Of a stretch of 64,000 bases of DNA, positions 17,973 to 26,566 are shown in pieces. The notes under the pieces were generated by a model. The model was not told the DNA's origin. It saw only the letters and a program-made list of their open reading frames with translations, and did no database searches. The stretch is from Nitrospirillum sp034427435. Its GTDB lineage: Bacteria; Pseudomonadota; Alphaproteobacteria; Azospirillales; Azospirillaceae. The DNA is taken from the NCBI RefSeq assembly GCF_034427435.1, contig NZ_JAXQNP010000003.1, forward strand, positions 1,364,001 to 1,428,000, read 5' to 3'. How positions within the stretch are numbered: the stretch's first letter is position 1; every line of letters begins with the position of its first letter. Both the position numbers and the translations under genes were made by a program.

Positions 17973-18662
17973 TCAGGTCCGCAGCGCCGCCAGATGGGCG
18001 TCCACCTCCGCCACCGCCACCACATCCGCGTATTTCAGCAGCAGGTCGGTCAGGTTGGCGTAGTGATAGGACTCGTGCTTGTCGGCCACGCACTCTTCCG
18101 GAACGATGGTGCGATGGCCGTGCGACAGGCTGTCCACCGCCGTGGCGCGGACGCAGCCCGAGGTGCTGCCGCCGGTCACCACCACCGTGTCGATCTTGTG
18201 CCACACCAGGTAGCTGGCCAGCGGGCTTTCGAAGAAGGCCGACGGCATGCGCTTGTCATAGACCAGGTCCACCGCCGCATCGATCTCCACCCGCGGGTCG
18301 AAGGCGTGGCGGTCGCTGTCGCGGCGGATGTTCTGCAGGCTGTCCGGCGTGTTGGTGCGCGTGCCCCAGACACCGGCGTCCCCGCCATCGGCCTTGTAGG
18401 CGACCCGCGTCCAGATGACGGGGAAGCCGGCGGCCCGGGCGGCGGCGCTGATGCGGTTCACATGGGCGATCTGGTCGGGGTCGGTGACGTAGGCGGTCTT
18501 GGGGAACAGGTCGGGCCGCGTGTAGGCCTGCTGGAAATCGACGTTCACGATGGCCAGCCGTTGCCCGAAGCCGAATTTGGCGCGCGCCGGGTTGGCCTTG
18601 ACCTGTTCGAAAATCTCGCGCGCGGTCTTCTGCTCGCGCACCATGGTCGGTTCGAAGCGCAT
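17973..18662 (-). CDS. Isochorismatase-like cysteine hydrolase (N-carbamoylsarcosine amidase / maleamate amidase type)
   Basis: Cytosolic amidase of 229 residues with the full catalytic triad of the family: Asp42 in VNVDFQQAY, Lys137 in YDKRMPSAFF and Cys170 in TGGSTSGCVRATAVD. Relatives cleave small amides such as N-carbamoylsarcosine, maleamate and nicotinamide, releasing ammonia. It is the first gene of the leftward operon with two PuuE-type hydrolases, so a half-amide made by ring opening is the natural candidate substrate. A copy of the shared AT-rich element stands 22-48 bases before its ATG. A second family member is at 34393-35022. Confidence 0.88.
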   Translation of the reverse strand: MRFEPTMVREQKTAREIFEQVKANPARAKFGFGQRLAIVNVDFQQAYTRPDLFPKTAYVTDPDQIAHVNRISAAARAAGFPVIWTRVAYKADGGDAGVWGTRTNTPDSLQNIRRDSDRHAFDPRVEIDAAVDLVYDKRMPSAFFESPLASYLVWHKIDTVVVTGGSTSGCVRATAVDSLSHGHRTIVPEECVADKHESYHYANLTDLLLKYADVVAVAEVDAHLAALRT

Positions 18663-18683
18663 ACTGCCGTCCCCTTCTTAGCC

Positions 18684-18710
18684 CGTTCTTTATTGATATA
18701 TCTTTATACC
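18684..18710 (-). promoter_or_regulatory. Shared AT-rich element, copy B
   Basis: On the minus strand this reads GGTATAAAGATATATC and continues AATAAAGAACG. It lies 22-48 bases upstream of the isochorismatase-like ATG, where an operator or -10 region would be expected. It matches copies A and C. The gene upstream on the same strand is a GntR regulator, the best candidate to bind it. Confidence 0.55.
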
Positions 18711-18816
18711 TTTCTAAGGCATCGCAGACTTTGACTCAACCCCGAAACGACAGGTGCCGGCCGGGTGCCCCCTGTGCGTGCCCTTGCCCGTGTCCCTATC
18801 GGTGCCCCGGTCGCCG

Positions 18817-19608
18817 TCACCCCACGTCCGTCCGGTCGCGGGTGTAGCTGGTGACGTAGGCGAAGCGGCCGGCCGGATGCACCGTCTCCGTCGCCAGGAA
18901 AAGCCGGCCGAGGGCGTCGCGGTACTGGCGCTGGGTATGCAACGCGGCGTCCCCCGCCGACGCGCCCAGTAACTGCGCCAGCAGCGGCGTCAGGGTCGTG
19001 GCGCTGATGCGCTGGTCCACCCGGTCGGCCACGACGCCGAAACGGGCCTCGATGGCCCCGGCGACCGAGGCGGTGCCGTCGATCTCGTTGGCCGTGGGGG
19101 CGCAGTCCTTGCGGATCAGCATGCGGGCCAGCCCCACCGTCTGGGCGCCGCTGCCGCGATAGCCCCGCAGCTCCCGCCACTCTTCGGGCGCCAGGCTCAG
19201 GGTCGCGGCCAGGCCGTCCGCCGGCGCGACGCCGTAATAGATGATCTTCAGCCGCGCCTCGCCGGCGTACTGCAGCAGATCCTGGAAGCCGCCCAGCGGC
19301 TGCACGAACATCGCCGGGCCGGGGCGCGCGGTCACCACCGTGCCGGCGCGCCGGCGGCGAACCACCAGCCCCTCCTGCGTCAGCAGGCGCAGGGCGTCGC
19401 GCGCGGTGTGGCGCGAAATGTCATGCAGGGCGCACAGCTCGATTTCCCCCGGCAGCAGGTCGCCCACCTTGTAGGTGCCGTTGCCGATGGCCGCGCGCAG
19501 GATCTGCGCCACCTGCCGGTAGCGGGGAGCCTCTCCGGCGGCAGGGCGTTTGGCCGATGGGTGTTTGGCTGGCGGGCTTTTGGCTGGCGGGCGTTTGGGC
19601 GTGTTCAC
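18817..19608 (-). CDS. GntR-family regulator with UTRA-like effector domain
   Basis: Regulator of 263 residues. A Lys/Pro/Ala-rich N-terminal tail, encoded by a 15-bp tandem repeat, precedes the winged helix-turn-helix (YRQVAQILRAAIGNGTYKVG, then ISRHTARDALRLLTQEGLVV, about 30-92). The remaining 165 residues resemble a UTRA domain (GVAPADGL to HPAGRFAYVTSYTRDRTDV). It lies 154 bases upstream of, and in the same direction as, the isochorismatase/imidase operon, with a copy of the shared AT-rich element between them. It is therefore the prime candidate regulator of that operon and of the other genes preceded by this element. This link is inference from position. Confidence 0.88.
   Translation of the reverse strand: MNTPKRPPAKSPPAKHPSAKRPAAGEAPRYRQVAQILRAAIGNGTYKVGDLLPGEIELCALHDISRHTARDALRLLTQEGLVVRRRRAGTVVTARPGPAMFVQPLGGFQDLLQYAGEARLKIIYYGVAPADGLAATLSLAPEEWRELRGYRGSGAQTVGLARMLIRKDCAPTANEIDGTASVAGAIEARFGVVADRVDQRISATTLTPLLAQLLGASAGDAALHTQRQYRDALGRLFLATETVHPAGRFAYVTSYTRDRTDVG
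19546..19605. repeat. 15-bp tandem repeat, four units, in the GntR N-terminus
   Basis: Four 15-bp units (19546-19560, 19561-19575, 19576-19590, 19591-19605) with core TTTGGC encode the repeated Lys/Pro/Ala tail of the GntR protein. The length is a multiple of three, so unit gain or loss would keep the frame. Confidence 0.6.
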
Positions 19609-19802
19609 CGAATTGGGCTCATTCTATGTTCGCGCCTGCCTGTCGGGCCTCTTCCTGGAAGATGGTGCTCAGGTCGGTCACGCATGACGTAACGCAGGAT
19701 CAGGCCGATGACCAGCAGGCCGGAGAGGAGGGTCACCTTGGCCGCGTGCCCGTGGTCGGTGAACGTCCCACCCCGTGATGCGCCTGCTGGTGGCCAATAA
19801 GG

Positions 19803-19838
19803 GAAGGGCGCCGCTCCGCCAGGGGATCGGCGCCCTTC
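19803..19838 (-). terminator. Terminator after the lyase/CoA-transferase operon
   Basis: An 11-bp perfect stem (GAAGGGCGCCG at 19803-19813, complement at 19828-19838) with a 14-base loop. It lies about 55 bases beyond the lyase stop, read leftward, and is followed by CCCTTATT. The rest of 19609-19893 holds no gene I can support. Confidence 0.6.
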
Positions 19839-19893
19839 TTCAATTGGGCGACCCGGCCCCGCCTGGCCGCCCCCGGTTTCCCGCGGGCGGGGG

Positions 19894-20837
19894 TCAGGCG
19901 CCGTAGGCGGAACCGGGAACATACCCCTTAGGCAGGCCGGCGTCGGGCGTGAAGCCGTACAGCTCCACATCCGGCAGGGCCGCGCGCACAACCTGACGCA
20001 CGGCCAGCAGGCGCTCCAGGTCGATGCCGGTGTCATAGCCCATGGCCGCCAGCATGAAGGCCAGATCCTCGGTGACGATGTTGCCCGACGCGCCGGGGGC
20101 GAAGGGGCAGCCGCCGATCCCCCCAGCGAACTGTCCAGGGTGGTGATCCCTTCTTCCAGCGCCGCCAGGGCGTTGGCCAGGCCCAGGCCCCGGGTGTTGT
20201 GCAAATGCACGCCGGTGCAGGCGACATCGCCCACGACGCCGCGCACGCCCCGGATCAACCGCCGCACCTGGGCCGGGTTGGCATAGCCCGTGGTGTCGGA
20301 CAGGCCGACCTCATCGCAGCCGGCCGCCATCAGCGCTTCGGCCAGGGACAGGACCGTGGCCTCCGGCACGATGCCCTCCAGCGTGCAGCCGAAGGCGGTG
20401 GACAGGCCGCCTTCCAGCTTGGGCCGCTGTCCCTCCGGCTGTTCCCGGATCAGGGCGGCGATGGCGGCCGTTTCCTCCAGCATCTGCGCGTGGGTGCGGC
20501 GCACATTGCGCAGGCTGTGGGTTTCGCTGACCGACAGCGGGATGGTGATCTTGTGCGCCCCGGCCGCCACGGCGGCCTGCGCGCCCTTCAGGTTGGGCAC
20601 CAGCACCGCCACGGTCAGGCCGGGGATGGTGCGGGCATAGGCGACGATCTCCGCCGTGTCCGCCAGCTGCGGCAGGATCTTGGCGGGGACGAAGGACCCC
20701 ACCTCGATCTCCCGCACGCCGGCCGCGGCTTCCGCCGCGATCCACGCCTTCTTGGCCTCCGTGGGCATGATGGCGCTGATGCTTTGCAGCCCGTCGCGCG
20801 GTCCCACTTCGGAAATCTCGATGGCCGTGCCGCTCAT
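19894..20837 (-). CDS. HMG-CoA-lyase-family acyl-CoA lyase, with one-base frameshift
   Basis: TIM-barrel lyase of the HMG-CoA lyase/homocitrate synthase family, which splits 3-hydroxy-3-methylglutaryl-CoA or related beta-hydroxyacyl-CoA. Visible motifs are EVGPRDGLQS (catalytic Arg/Asp, residues 9-18), EVGSFVPAK, the metal-binding HLHNTRGLGLAN and the active-site Cys loop LDSSLGG. There the frame breaks at a run of six C (20119-20124, six G on the coding strand). Adding one base continues into IGGCPFAPGASGNI and a normal C-terminus ending YVPGSAYGA, for 314 residues. I therefore read it as intact. It is last in an operon with a CoA-transferase and an aconitase-family pair, so the substrate may be a substituted malyl-CoA or citramalyl-CoA rather than HMG-CoA. 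Confidence 0.82.
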
Positions 20838-20868
20838 CGTTGGTGTCCTTCGTCTTGCGGTCGGGGGA

Positions 20869-22083
20869 TCAGCCGGCGGCCAGGCCACGGGCCAGCAGGT
20901 CCGCGACCTCCGCCTCGCCATAGCCCACGCTGGCCAGCACCTCACGCGTATGCTGGCCCGGCTTCGCCAGATCCTGCACCACCCCCGGGCGCCGGCCGTC
21001 CAGTTCCACCGGCAGGGCCGGCAGGCGGATGGGCCGGTCATCCGGCAGCGTCAGGTCCAGCAGCCCGCCGGCGGCGTTCAGGTGCGCGTCGTCGAACAGG
21101 TCTTCCGGCCGGTTGATGGGGGCGAACGGCAGGCCGATGGCCTCCAGCCGCTGCAAGAGGTCGGCCTTGTCGAAATCCGCGAACAAGGTCTGCACCCGGG
21201 GCAGCAGGCGATCGCGGGCCTGCACCCGGCCGGTGTTGCGCGCCAGGGTCTCGTCCACCAGCAAGTCCGTCAAGCCGAAGGATTTGCAGAAGGCCTGCCA
21301 CTGCCCGTCCGTCACCACGCCGACGAACACCTGCTCGCCATCGCGGGTGGTGAACAGGTCATAGATGGCCCAGGCGGAGATGCGGACGGGCATGGGGCGG
21401 GGGGCGACACCCGTCACCACCTTCTGCGCCATGTGCTGGCCCACCATGAAGACGCAGTTCTCGAACAGGGCGCTTTTCACCGTCTGGCCCCGGCCCAGCT
21501 TGCCGCGCTGGATCAGGGCCGCCAGCACGCCGATGACCCCGAACAGCCCGCCCATGACGTCGATCACCGACGACCCGGCGCGCAAGGGCCGGCCCGGCGG
21601 GCCGGTCATGTAGGCCAGGCCGCCCATCATCTGCGCCACCTCGTCCAAGGCGGCGCGGTGTTCATAAGGCCCCGACAGGAAGCCCTTGGCCGAGCAATAG
21701 ACCAGGCCGGGGTTGAGGGCGGACATGGCCGCCTCGCCAAAGCCCAGGGCCTCCATGGCGCCGGGGCGGAAGTTTTCCACCAGCACGTCCGCCTGGGCGA
21801 TCAGGCGCAGCGCCGCCTCCCGGCCCGCCGGCGACTTCAGGTCCAGGCAGACGCTGCGCTTGTTGCGGTTGTACATGGGGAAATAGCCGGCGCCCGATCC
21901 CATCAGGCGGCGGGTGTTGTCGCCGTCCATGGGCTCGACCTTCACCACGTCGGCGCCCAGGTCGCCCAGCACCAGGCCGACCGCGGGGCCCATCACCATG
22001 TGAGTGAACTCGACGACCTTCAGGCCGCTCAGCGGCAGGGCGTCGTGGCCGGCCGCGTCGTTGGGGGCCGCTTCATTGGGCAT
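20869..22083 (-). CDS. CaiB/BaiF (class III) CoA-transferase
   Basis: A 404-residue family III CoA-transferase. It opens with LSGLKVVEFTHMVMGPAVGLVLGDLGADVVKVE, followed by the nucleotide-contact segment NRNKRSVCLDLKSPAGR and the likely catalytic Asp in RAALDEVAQMMGG. The C-terminal block PFAPINRPEDLFDDAHLNA is also typical. Members move CoA between carboxylic acids (oxalate, carnitine, mesaconate, succinate with citramalate). It lies between the aconitase-family small subunit and the acyl-CoA lyase, with gaps of 18 and 31 bases. That order (hydratase, CoA-transferase, lyase) suggests activation of a substituted malate before carbon-carbon cleavage. The exact acid is unknown. Confidence 0.88.
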   Translation of the reverse strand: MPNEAAPNDAAGHDALPLSGLKVVEFTHMVMGPAVGLVLGDLGADVVKVEPMDGDNTRRLMGSGAGYFPMYNRNKRSVCLDLKSPAGREAALRLIAQADVLVENFRPGAMEALGFGEAAMSALNPGLVYCSAKGFLSGPYEHRAALDEVAQMMGGLAYMTGPPGRPLRAGSSVIDVMGGLFGVIGVLAALIQRGKLGRGQTVKSALFENCVFMVGQHMAQKVVTGVAPRPMPVRISAWAIYDLFTTRDGEQVFVGVVTDGQWQAFCKSFGLTDLLVDETLARNTGRVQARDRLLPRVQTLFADFDKADLLQRLEAIGLPFAPINRPEDLFDDAHLNAAGGLLDLTLPDDRPIRLPALPVELDGRRPGVVQDLAKPGQHTREVLASVGYGEAEVADLLARGLAAG

Positions 22084-22101
22084 GGCAGAACCTCGGCATG
22101 A

Positions 22102-22704
22102 TCAAATCCAGGAATGGCGGCGCAGATGGTCCGCCTCGAAGGTCAGGATGGCGGGCAGGCGCTTCAGCGTGACGCCGATGGGGTCCAGCCCCTCCAGCAG
22201 CATCTGCCGGTCGGCCGGCGGGATGGCGAAGGTCAGCACCTCGCCCGTTGGGATGGTCAGGGATGTCCCTTCCAGGTCGACGGTCAGCGGGCGCGGGTCG
22301 GCGGCGTTGGCCAGGGCGGCCACGCGCTCCTCGGGCAGGACCAGGGGCAGGATGCCGTTGCGCACGCAGTTGCCCTGGAAAATGGCCCCGAAGGACGGGG
22401 CGATGACGCAGCGGACGCCATAGTCCTTCAGCGCCCACACGGCATGCTCGCGCGACGAGCCGCAGCCGAAGTTGGCGCCGCCGATCAGGATGGGCGCCGC
22501 GTCGAAGGGCGGGCGGTTCAGGATGAAATCGGGGTTGGGCAGCCGGGCCTTCACGTCGCTGTAGCGCCAGTCGGCGAACAGGCCTTCGCCCAAACCCTCC
22601 TTGGACACCCGCTTCATCTCGCGGGAGGGGATGATGGCGTCGGTGTCGATGTTGGGGCGGTACAGGGGGGCGGCCACGCCCGTCAGGCGGATGAACCTCT
22701 CCAT
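22102..22704 (-). CDS. LeuD-like aconitase-family small subunit (degradative paralogue)
   Basis: A 200-residue swivel-domain subunit of the isopropylmalate isomerase/dimethylmaleate hydratase family. It shows NIDTDAIIPSREM near the start, the GGANFGCGSSREHAVWAL substrate loop and the APSFGAIFQGNCVRNGILP stretch. It pairs with the large subunit whose stop lies four bases upstream. No leuA or leuB gene is near; instead a CoA-transferase and an acyl-CoA lyase follow. I read it as a catabolic hydratase of a maleate-type acid rather than leucine biosynthesis. A second pair is at 32337-34396. Confidence 0.85.
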   Translation of the reverse strand: MERFIRLTGVAAPLYRPNIDTDAIIPSREMKRVSKEGLGEGLFADWRYSDVKARLPNPDFILNRPPFDAAPILIGGANFGCGSSREHAVWALKDYGVRCVIAPSFGAIFQGNCVRNGILPLVLPEERVAALANAADPRPLTVDLEGTSLTIPTGEVLTFAIPPADRQMLLEGLDPIGVTLKRLPAILTFEADHLRRHSWI

Positions 22705-22708
22705 GGCC

Positions 22709-24150
22709 TCAAGCCCTCGTGTCGCTGGAAATGGCGGCGGGGGAAAGCAGGGCCTGCACCCGGGCGTCGGCCAGCCGGCCCGCCACGGCGGAGGCGGCGA
22801 CGGTCGCCGGGCTGGCCAGATGGGAGCGTGTGCCCGGCCCCTGCCGGTTCTCGAAATTGCGATTGGTCGTGGTCACCACCCGTTCCGACTGGCCGAAATG
22901 CTCGCCGCCCGCGAAGAAGCACATGGAACAGCCGCTTTCGCGCCATTCGAACCCGGCCTCCAGGAACACGGTGTGCAGGCCTTCCGCCTCCGCCGCCGCC
23001 TTCACCCGCATGGATCCCGGAACACAGATGGCGCGCACGCCGGGGGCCACCTTGCGGCCGCGCAGCACCTCGGCCGCCGCGCGCAGGTCGGATAGGCGGC
23101 TGTTGGTGCAACTGCCGATGAAGGCGCCATCGATGGGCAGGCCGGCCAGGGACTGTCCCGGCGTCAGGTCCATATAGGCCAGGGCCCGCCGCCAGGCGGT
23201 GGCCGCCGTGGCGTCGCGCGCCTCCTCCAACACCGGCACGCGGCCGTCGATGGGGATGGCGTGCTGCGGGCTGGTGCCCCAGGTGACGTAGGGGGCGATG
23301 TCGGCGCAGTCGATGACGATCTCGCGGTCGAAGACGGCGTCGGCGTCGCTGCGCAGCTCCGCCCAATCCGCGACCGCCGCCGCCCAGGCGTCCCCCTTGG
23401 GCGCGCGCGGGCGGCCTTCAAGCCAGGCGATGGTCTTGGCGTCGGGCGCGCACAGGCCCGTCCAGGCCGCGAACTCCACCGCCATGTTGCACAAGGTCAT
23501 GCGGCCCTCGATGGATAGGGCGCTGACGGCCGGTCCGCTGAACTCCACGGCATGGCCGGCGCCACCGTCGGCGCCGTGCGTGGCGATCAGGTGCAGGATC
23601 ATGTCCTTGGGCCCCACGCCGGCACCCAGCGCGCCCTCGAAGCGCACGCGCATCTGCCGGGGCCGGCGCACCACCAGGGTCTGGGTCGCCAGGGCGTGCG
23701 CGGCCTCGCTGGAGCCGATGCCCCAGGCCAGCGCGCCCAGGCCGCCCTGGGTGCAGGTGTGGCTGTCGGGGCAGACCACGGTCAGGCCGGGCAGGGCGAT
23801 GCCCTGTTCCGGCGACACGACATGCACGATGCCCTGGTCGTCCTGGCCGATGTCGAAGACATGGATGCCGGCGGCGGCGGCGGCCGCGCGCGTCTCGCGG
23901 ATGAAGGCCGTGCCGCCGGGCATGACCGTGTCGTCCCCCGGCCCGGGCGGGTGTCGACGATATGGTCCATGCAGACGAACGCACGCCCGGGATGGCGCAC
24001 GGCGCGCCCGGTCTCCGCCAGCTCCTTCAAGGCGATGGAGCCCGTGCGCTCATGCAGCAGCACGCGGTCGACATACAGCAGATCCGTCCCATCGCCCAGG
24101 TCGGCGACACGGTGCCGCGACCATAGCTTCTCAACCAGTGTCGATCCCAT
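22709..24150 (-). CDS. LeuC-like aconitase-family large subunit, with one-base frameshift
   Basis: Iron-sulfur hydratase large subunit. The N-terminal part (LVEKLWSRHRVADL to CMDHIVDTRPG) is in one frame and the remainder, from DDTVMPGGTAFIRE, is in another. They join at a run of five C on the plus strand (23935-23939); one added base gives a continuous 480-residue protein, the expected length. The later part carries VCPDSHTCTQGGLGALAWGI and the 4Fe-4S cysteines in FIGSCTNSRLSDL and SGCSMCFFAGG. It starts the leftward operon opposite HyuA, with the shared AT-rich element 42-72 bases upstream. The likely activity is reversible hydration of an alkyl maleate (citraconate or dimethylmaleate type); the substrate is unproven. 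Confidence 0.82.
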
Positions 24151-24501
24151 TCGCGGTGGTGTTCCAGTCCCTAGCTAATCGGTGTTCCATCAAATGGCAT
24201 AATGATATACTATTTATCAACTCCTTCCTTCGGGCGACCTGCGAATGTGCCGATGATCCGGGGGAAGGTGGGGCGCCACCGCCGGACAGCCGCGCCGTCC
24301 GGGGCCAGGGCGCCCTTGAAGCCGGGCCAGTTGACCGCAAAAGCCGTTCCCAGGGGATCGCCATACCATCTGAAAACCGCAGGGTGGACAGATCGGTGCT
24401 TGGTCCGCGCGGGGGTGCGAGGGCGGGGAATACGGTGGCTCGATCCCGCGGGGGCGCGGCGCGGTCGCGCCCTACCGCGCTAACAACAGTTCGGGGACGA
24501 C
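24151..24501. promoter_or_regulatory. Divergent promoter region between the LeuC-like and HyuA operons
   Basis: These 351 bases separate two divergent catabolic operons and contain no credible gene. Bases 24186-24228 are strongly AT-rich against the GC-rich background and carry the shared element. The remaining part toward HyuA is GC-rich, ending in CGGGGACGAC before the HyuA ATG. A bidirectional promoter with a common operator is the simplest reading. Confidence 0.55.
24196..24222 (+). promoter_or_regulatory. Shared AT-rich element, copy C
   Basis: On the plus strand this reads GGCATAATGATATACT and then ATTTATCAACT. It resembles copies A and B. Copy A also ends in ATCAAC, one base further along. 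It lies 46-72 bases from the LeuC-like start and about 280 bases from the HyuA start. Confidence 0.5.
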
Positions 24502-26550
24502 ATGGCGTATCGATTGGGTGTAGACGTCGGGGGAACCTTTACCGACCTGCTTTTGCTTGACCAGGGCAGCGGGAATTTCTGGCGGCACAAGACGCCGTCG
24601 ACGCCGCGCGACAGCTCTGTGGGCATCCTGAACGGCGTCGAGGCGATTTGCGCCAAGGCCGGGATCTCACCGGCCGACGTTGATTTCTTCCTGCACGGCA
24701 CCACCGTGGCCACCAACGCGGTGCTTGAGGGCAAGGGCGCCCGCGTCGGCCTGATCGTGACCCAGGGCTATCGCCAGATCATGCAGATCGCCCGCAGCTT
24801 CGTGCCGGGCGGCCTGGCCGGCTGGATCGTGTGGCCCAAGCCCACGCCCCTGGCGGCGCTGGAGGACACGATCGAGATCCGGGGGCGCATGGACGCCCAG
24901 GGCAACGAGGTCAGCCCGGTCGATGACGCCGATATCCGCGCCGCCCTGGAAACGCTGAAGGCCCAGGGCGTGGAAGCGCTGACCGTGTCGCTGATCAACG
25001 CCTATCTCAACGGCGCGCATGAGCGGCGCGTGGCCGCCCTGGCGGCGGAAATCCTGCCGGACGTGCCCATCTCGCTCAGCCACGTCGTCCTGCCGGAAAT
25101 GCAGGAGTATGAGCGCACCCTGACCACGGTCGCCAACGCCTCCGTCCGGCCCATTGTCGGCGGCTATGTGCGCAACCTGCGGTCCAAGCTGCGCGACGCC
25201 GGCATGGCCGGCTCCCTCTCGCTGCTGCGCTCGGACGGCGGCCTCATGTCCTCCGAGAAGTCGGAGGAGCATCCCGTTTCATTGCTGATGTCGGGTCCCG
25301 CCGGCGGCGTGACCGGCGCCCTGTGGGTGGCGAAGAACGCCGGCATCAAGAATATCCTGACGCTGGACGTGGGCGGCACCTCCACCGACGTCGCGCTCAT
25401 CGAGAACCTGGAGCCGCGGCGCGTGCGCACGACCGAGGTCGGCCACCTGTCGGTGCGCGCCTCCTCGCTGGACGTGAAGACGGTGGGCGCGGGCGGCGGC
25501 TCCATCGCCTATGTGCCGGAACTGACCAAGGCGCTGCGCGTCGGCCCGCAATCCGCCGGCGCCGTGCCCGGCCCGGTGGCTTATGGCAAGGGCGGCACGC
25601 TGCCCACCGTGACCGACGCCAACGTCGTGCTGGGATACTTGCCCGAAGCCCTGCTGGGCGGCACCTTCACCCTGGACCGCGAGGGCGCCCGCCGGGCGGT
25701 GCAGACCATCGCCGACGCCCTGGGCATCGGCCTCATGGAGGCGGCGCGCGGCATCATCGACATCGTCAACGAGAACATGTTCGGCGCCCTGCGCATGATC
25801 TCGGTGCAGCAGGGCTACGACCCGCGCCACTTCGCCCTGATGGGCTTCGGCGGCGCCGGTCCGCTGCACGTCAACGCCGTGGCCCGCCTCATGGGTAGCT
25901 GGCCCGCGGTTTCCCCGGTCAGCCCCGGCGTGCTGTGCGCCCTGGGCGATGCCACCACCCGCATGCGGACCGAGACGGCGCGCAGCTTCTCCCGCCGCCT
26001 GATCGACACCGACGAGGCCGAGGTGCAGGCCTTGCTGACGGAGATGGCGGCCCAGACCATCGCCGAGCTGGCGGCCGAGGGCATCGCCGTGGCCGACATC
26101 ACCACCCAATTCGAACTGGACGTGCGCTACGACGGCCAGGCATTCGAGGTGCCGCTGTCCATCGATGCCGAGACGTTGCAGCGCGACGGCCTGGCCGGCG
26201 TCGCCGCCCGCTTCGATGAAGAGCACCACCGGCTGTTCACCTTCAACATGGACAGCCCGCATGAGCTGGTGAACCTGCGCGCCGTGGCGCTGGGCCCCAT
26301 CCTGGAGCTGGAGGCCCATCGCCTGCCCCAGGGCAACGGCGACCCCTCGGCCGCCAAGATCCGCGACCATGAGCTGTGGGCCGACGGCGCCATGCGGCCG
26401 GCGGTGATCTACGACCGCGCCAAGCTGCTGGCCGGCGACATCATTCCCGGCCCCGCCATCGTGGTCGAGATGGACTCCACGACGCTCATCGAACTGGGCT
26501 GCGTCGGCCAGGTCGACGCGGTCGGCAACATCCTCATCAATCTGGCCTGA
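24502..26550 (+). CDS. Hydantoinase/oxoprolinase A-type subunit (HyuA family)
   Basis: ATP-dependent amidohydrolase or carboxylase-like subunit of 682 residues. The N-terminal Hydant_A_N domain starts LGVDVGGTFTDLLL and holds the phosphate-binding HGTTVATNAVLEGKG. The actin-like hydantoinase A core holds MSGPAGGVTGALWVAKNAG and LDVGGTSTDVALIE. The C-terminal part has FGGAGPLHVNAVA. The family includes N-methylhydantoinase, 5-oxoprolinase, acetone carboxylase and acetophenone carboxylase subunits. HyuB follows after 16 bases, so they form one enzyme. It is first in an operon with a lyase, dehydrogenases, a hydratase pair and an amidase. A lactam, hydantoin or ketone substrate is possible and is not decided by sequence. 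Confidence 0.88.
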   Translation: MAYRLGVDVGGTFTDLLLLDQGSGNFWRHKTPSTPRDSSVGILNGVEAICAKAGISPADVDFFLHGTTVATNAVLEGKGARVGLIVTQGYRQIMQIARSFVPGGLAGWIVWPKPTPLAALEDTIEIRGRMDAQGNEVSPVDDADIRAALETLKAQGVEALTVSLINAYLNGAHERRVAALAAEILPDVPISLSHVVLPEMQEYERTLTTVANASVRPIVGGYVRNLRSKLRDAGMAGSLSLLRSDGGLMSSEKSEEHPVSLLMSGPAGGVTGALWVAKNAGIKNILTLDVGGTSTDVALIENLEPRRVRTTEVGHLSVRASSLDVKTVGAGGGSIAYVPELTKALRVGPQSAGAVPGPVAYGKGGTLPTVTDANVVLGYLPEALLGGTFTLDREGARRAVQTIADALGIGLMEAARGIIDIVNENMFGALRMISVQQGYDPRHFALMGFGGAGPLHVNAVARLMGSWPAVSPVSPGVLCALGDATTRMRTETARSFSRRLIDTDEAEVQALLTEMAAQTIAELAAEGIAVADITTQFELDVRYDGQAFEVPLSIDAETLQRDGLAGVAARFDEEHHRLFTFNMDSPHELVNLRAVALGPILELEAHRLPQGNGDPSAAKIRDHELWADGAMRPAVIYDRAKLLAGDIIPGPAIVVEMDSTTLIELGCVGQVDAVGNILINLA

Positions 26551-26566
26551 CAGGGGGACCGCATCC

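Noticed and set aside
19620..19790. Minus-strand fragment with a membrane-like stretch (VTLLSGLLVIGLILRYVM)
   Set aside because: There is no start codon with a ribosome site, and the frame runs on from the displaced end of the lyase gene. I could not support a real small protein.
22102..24150. Leucine biosynthesis role for the LeuC/LeuD-like pairs
   Set aside because: Two pairs are present, neither with leuA or leuB; both sit with lyases, amidases or a CoA-transferase, so a degradative hydratase is more likely.
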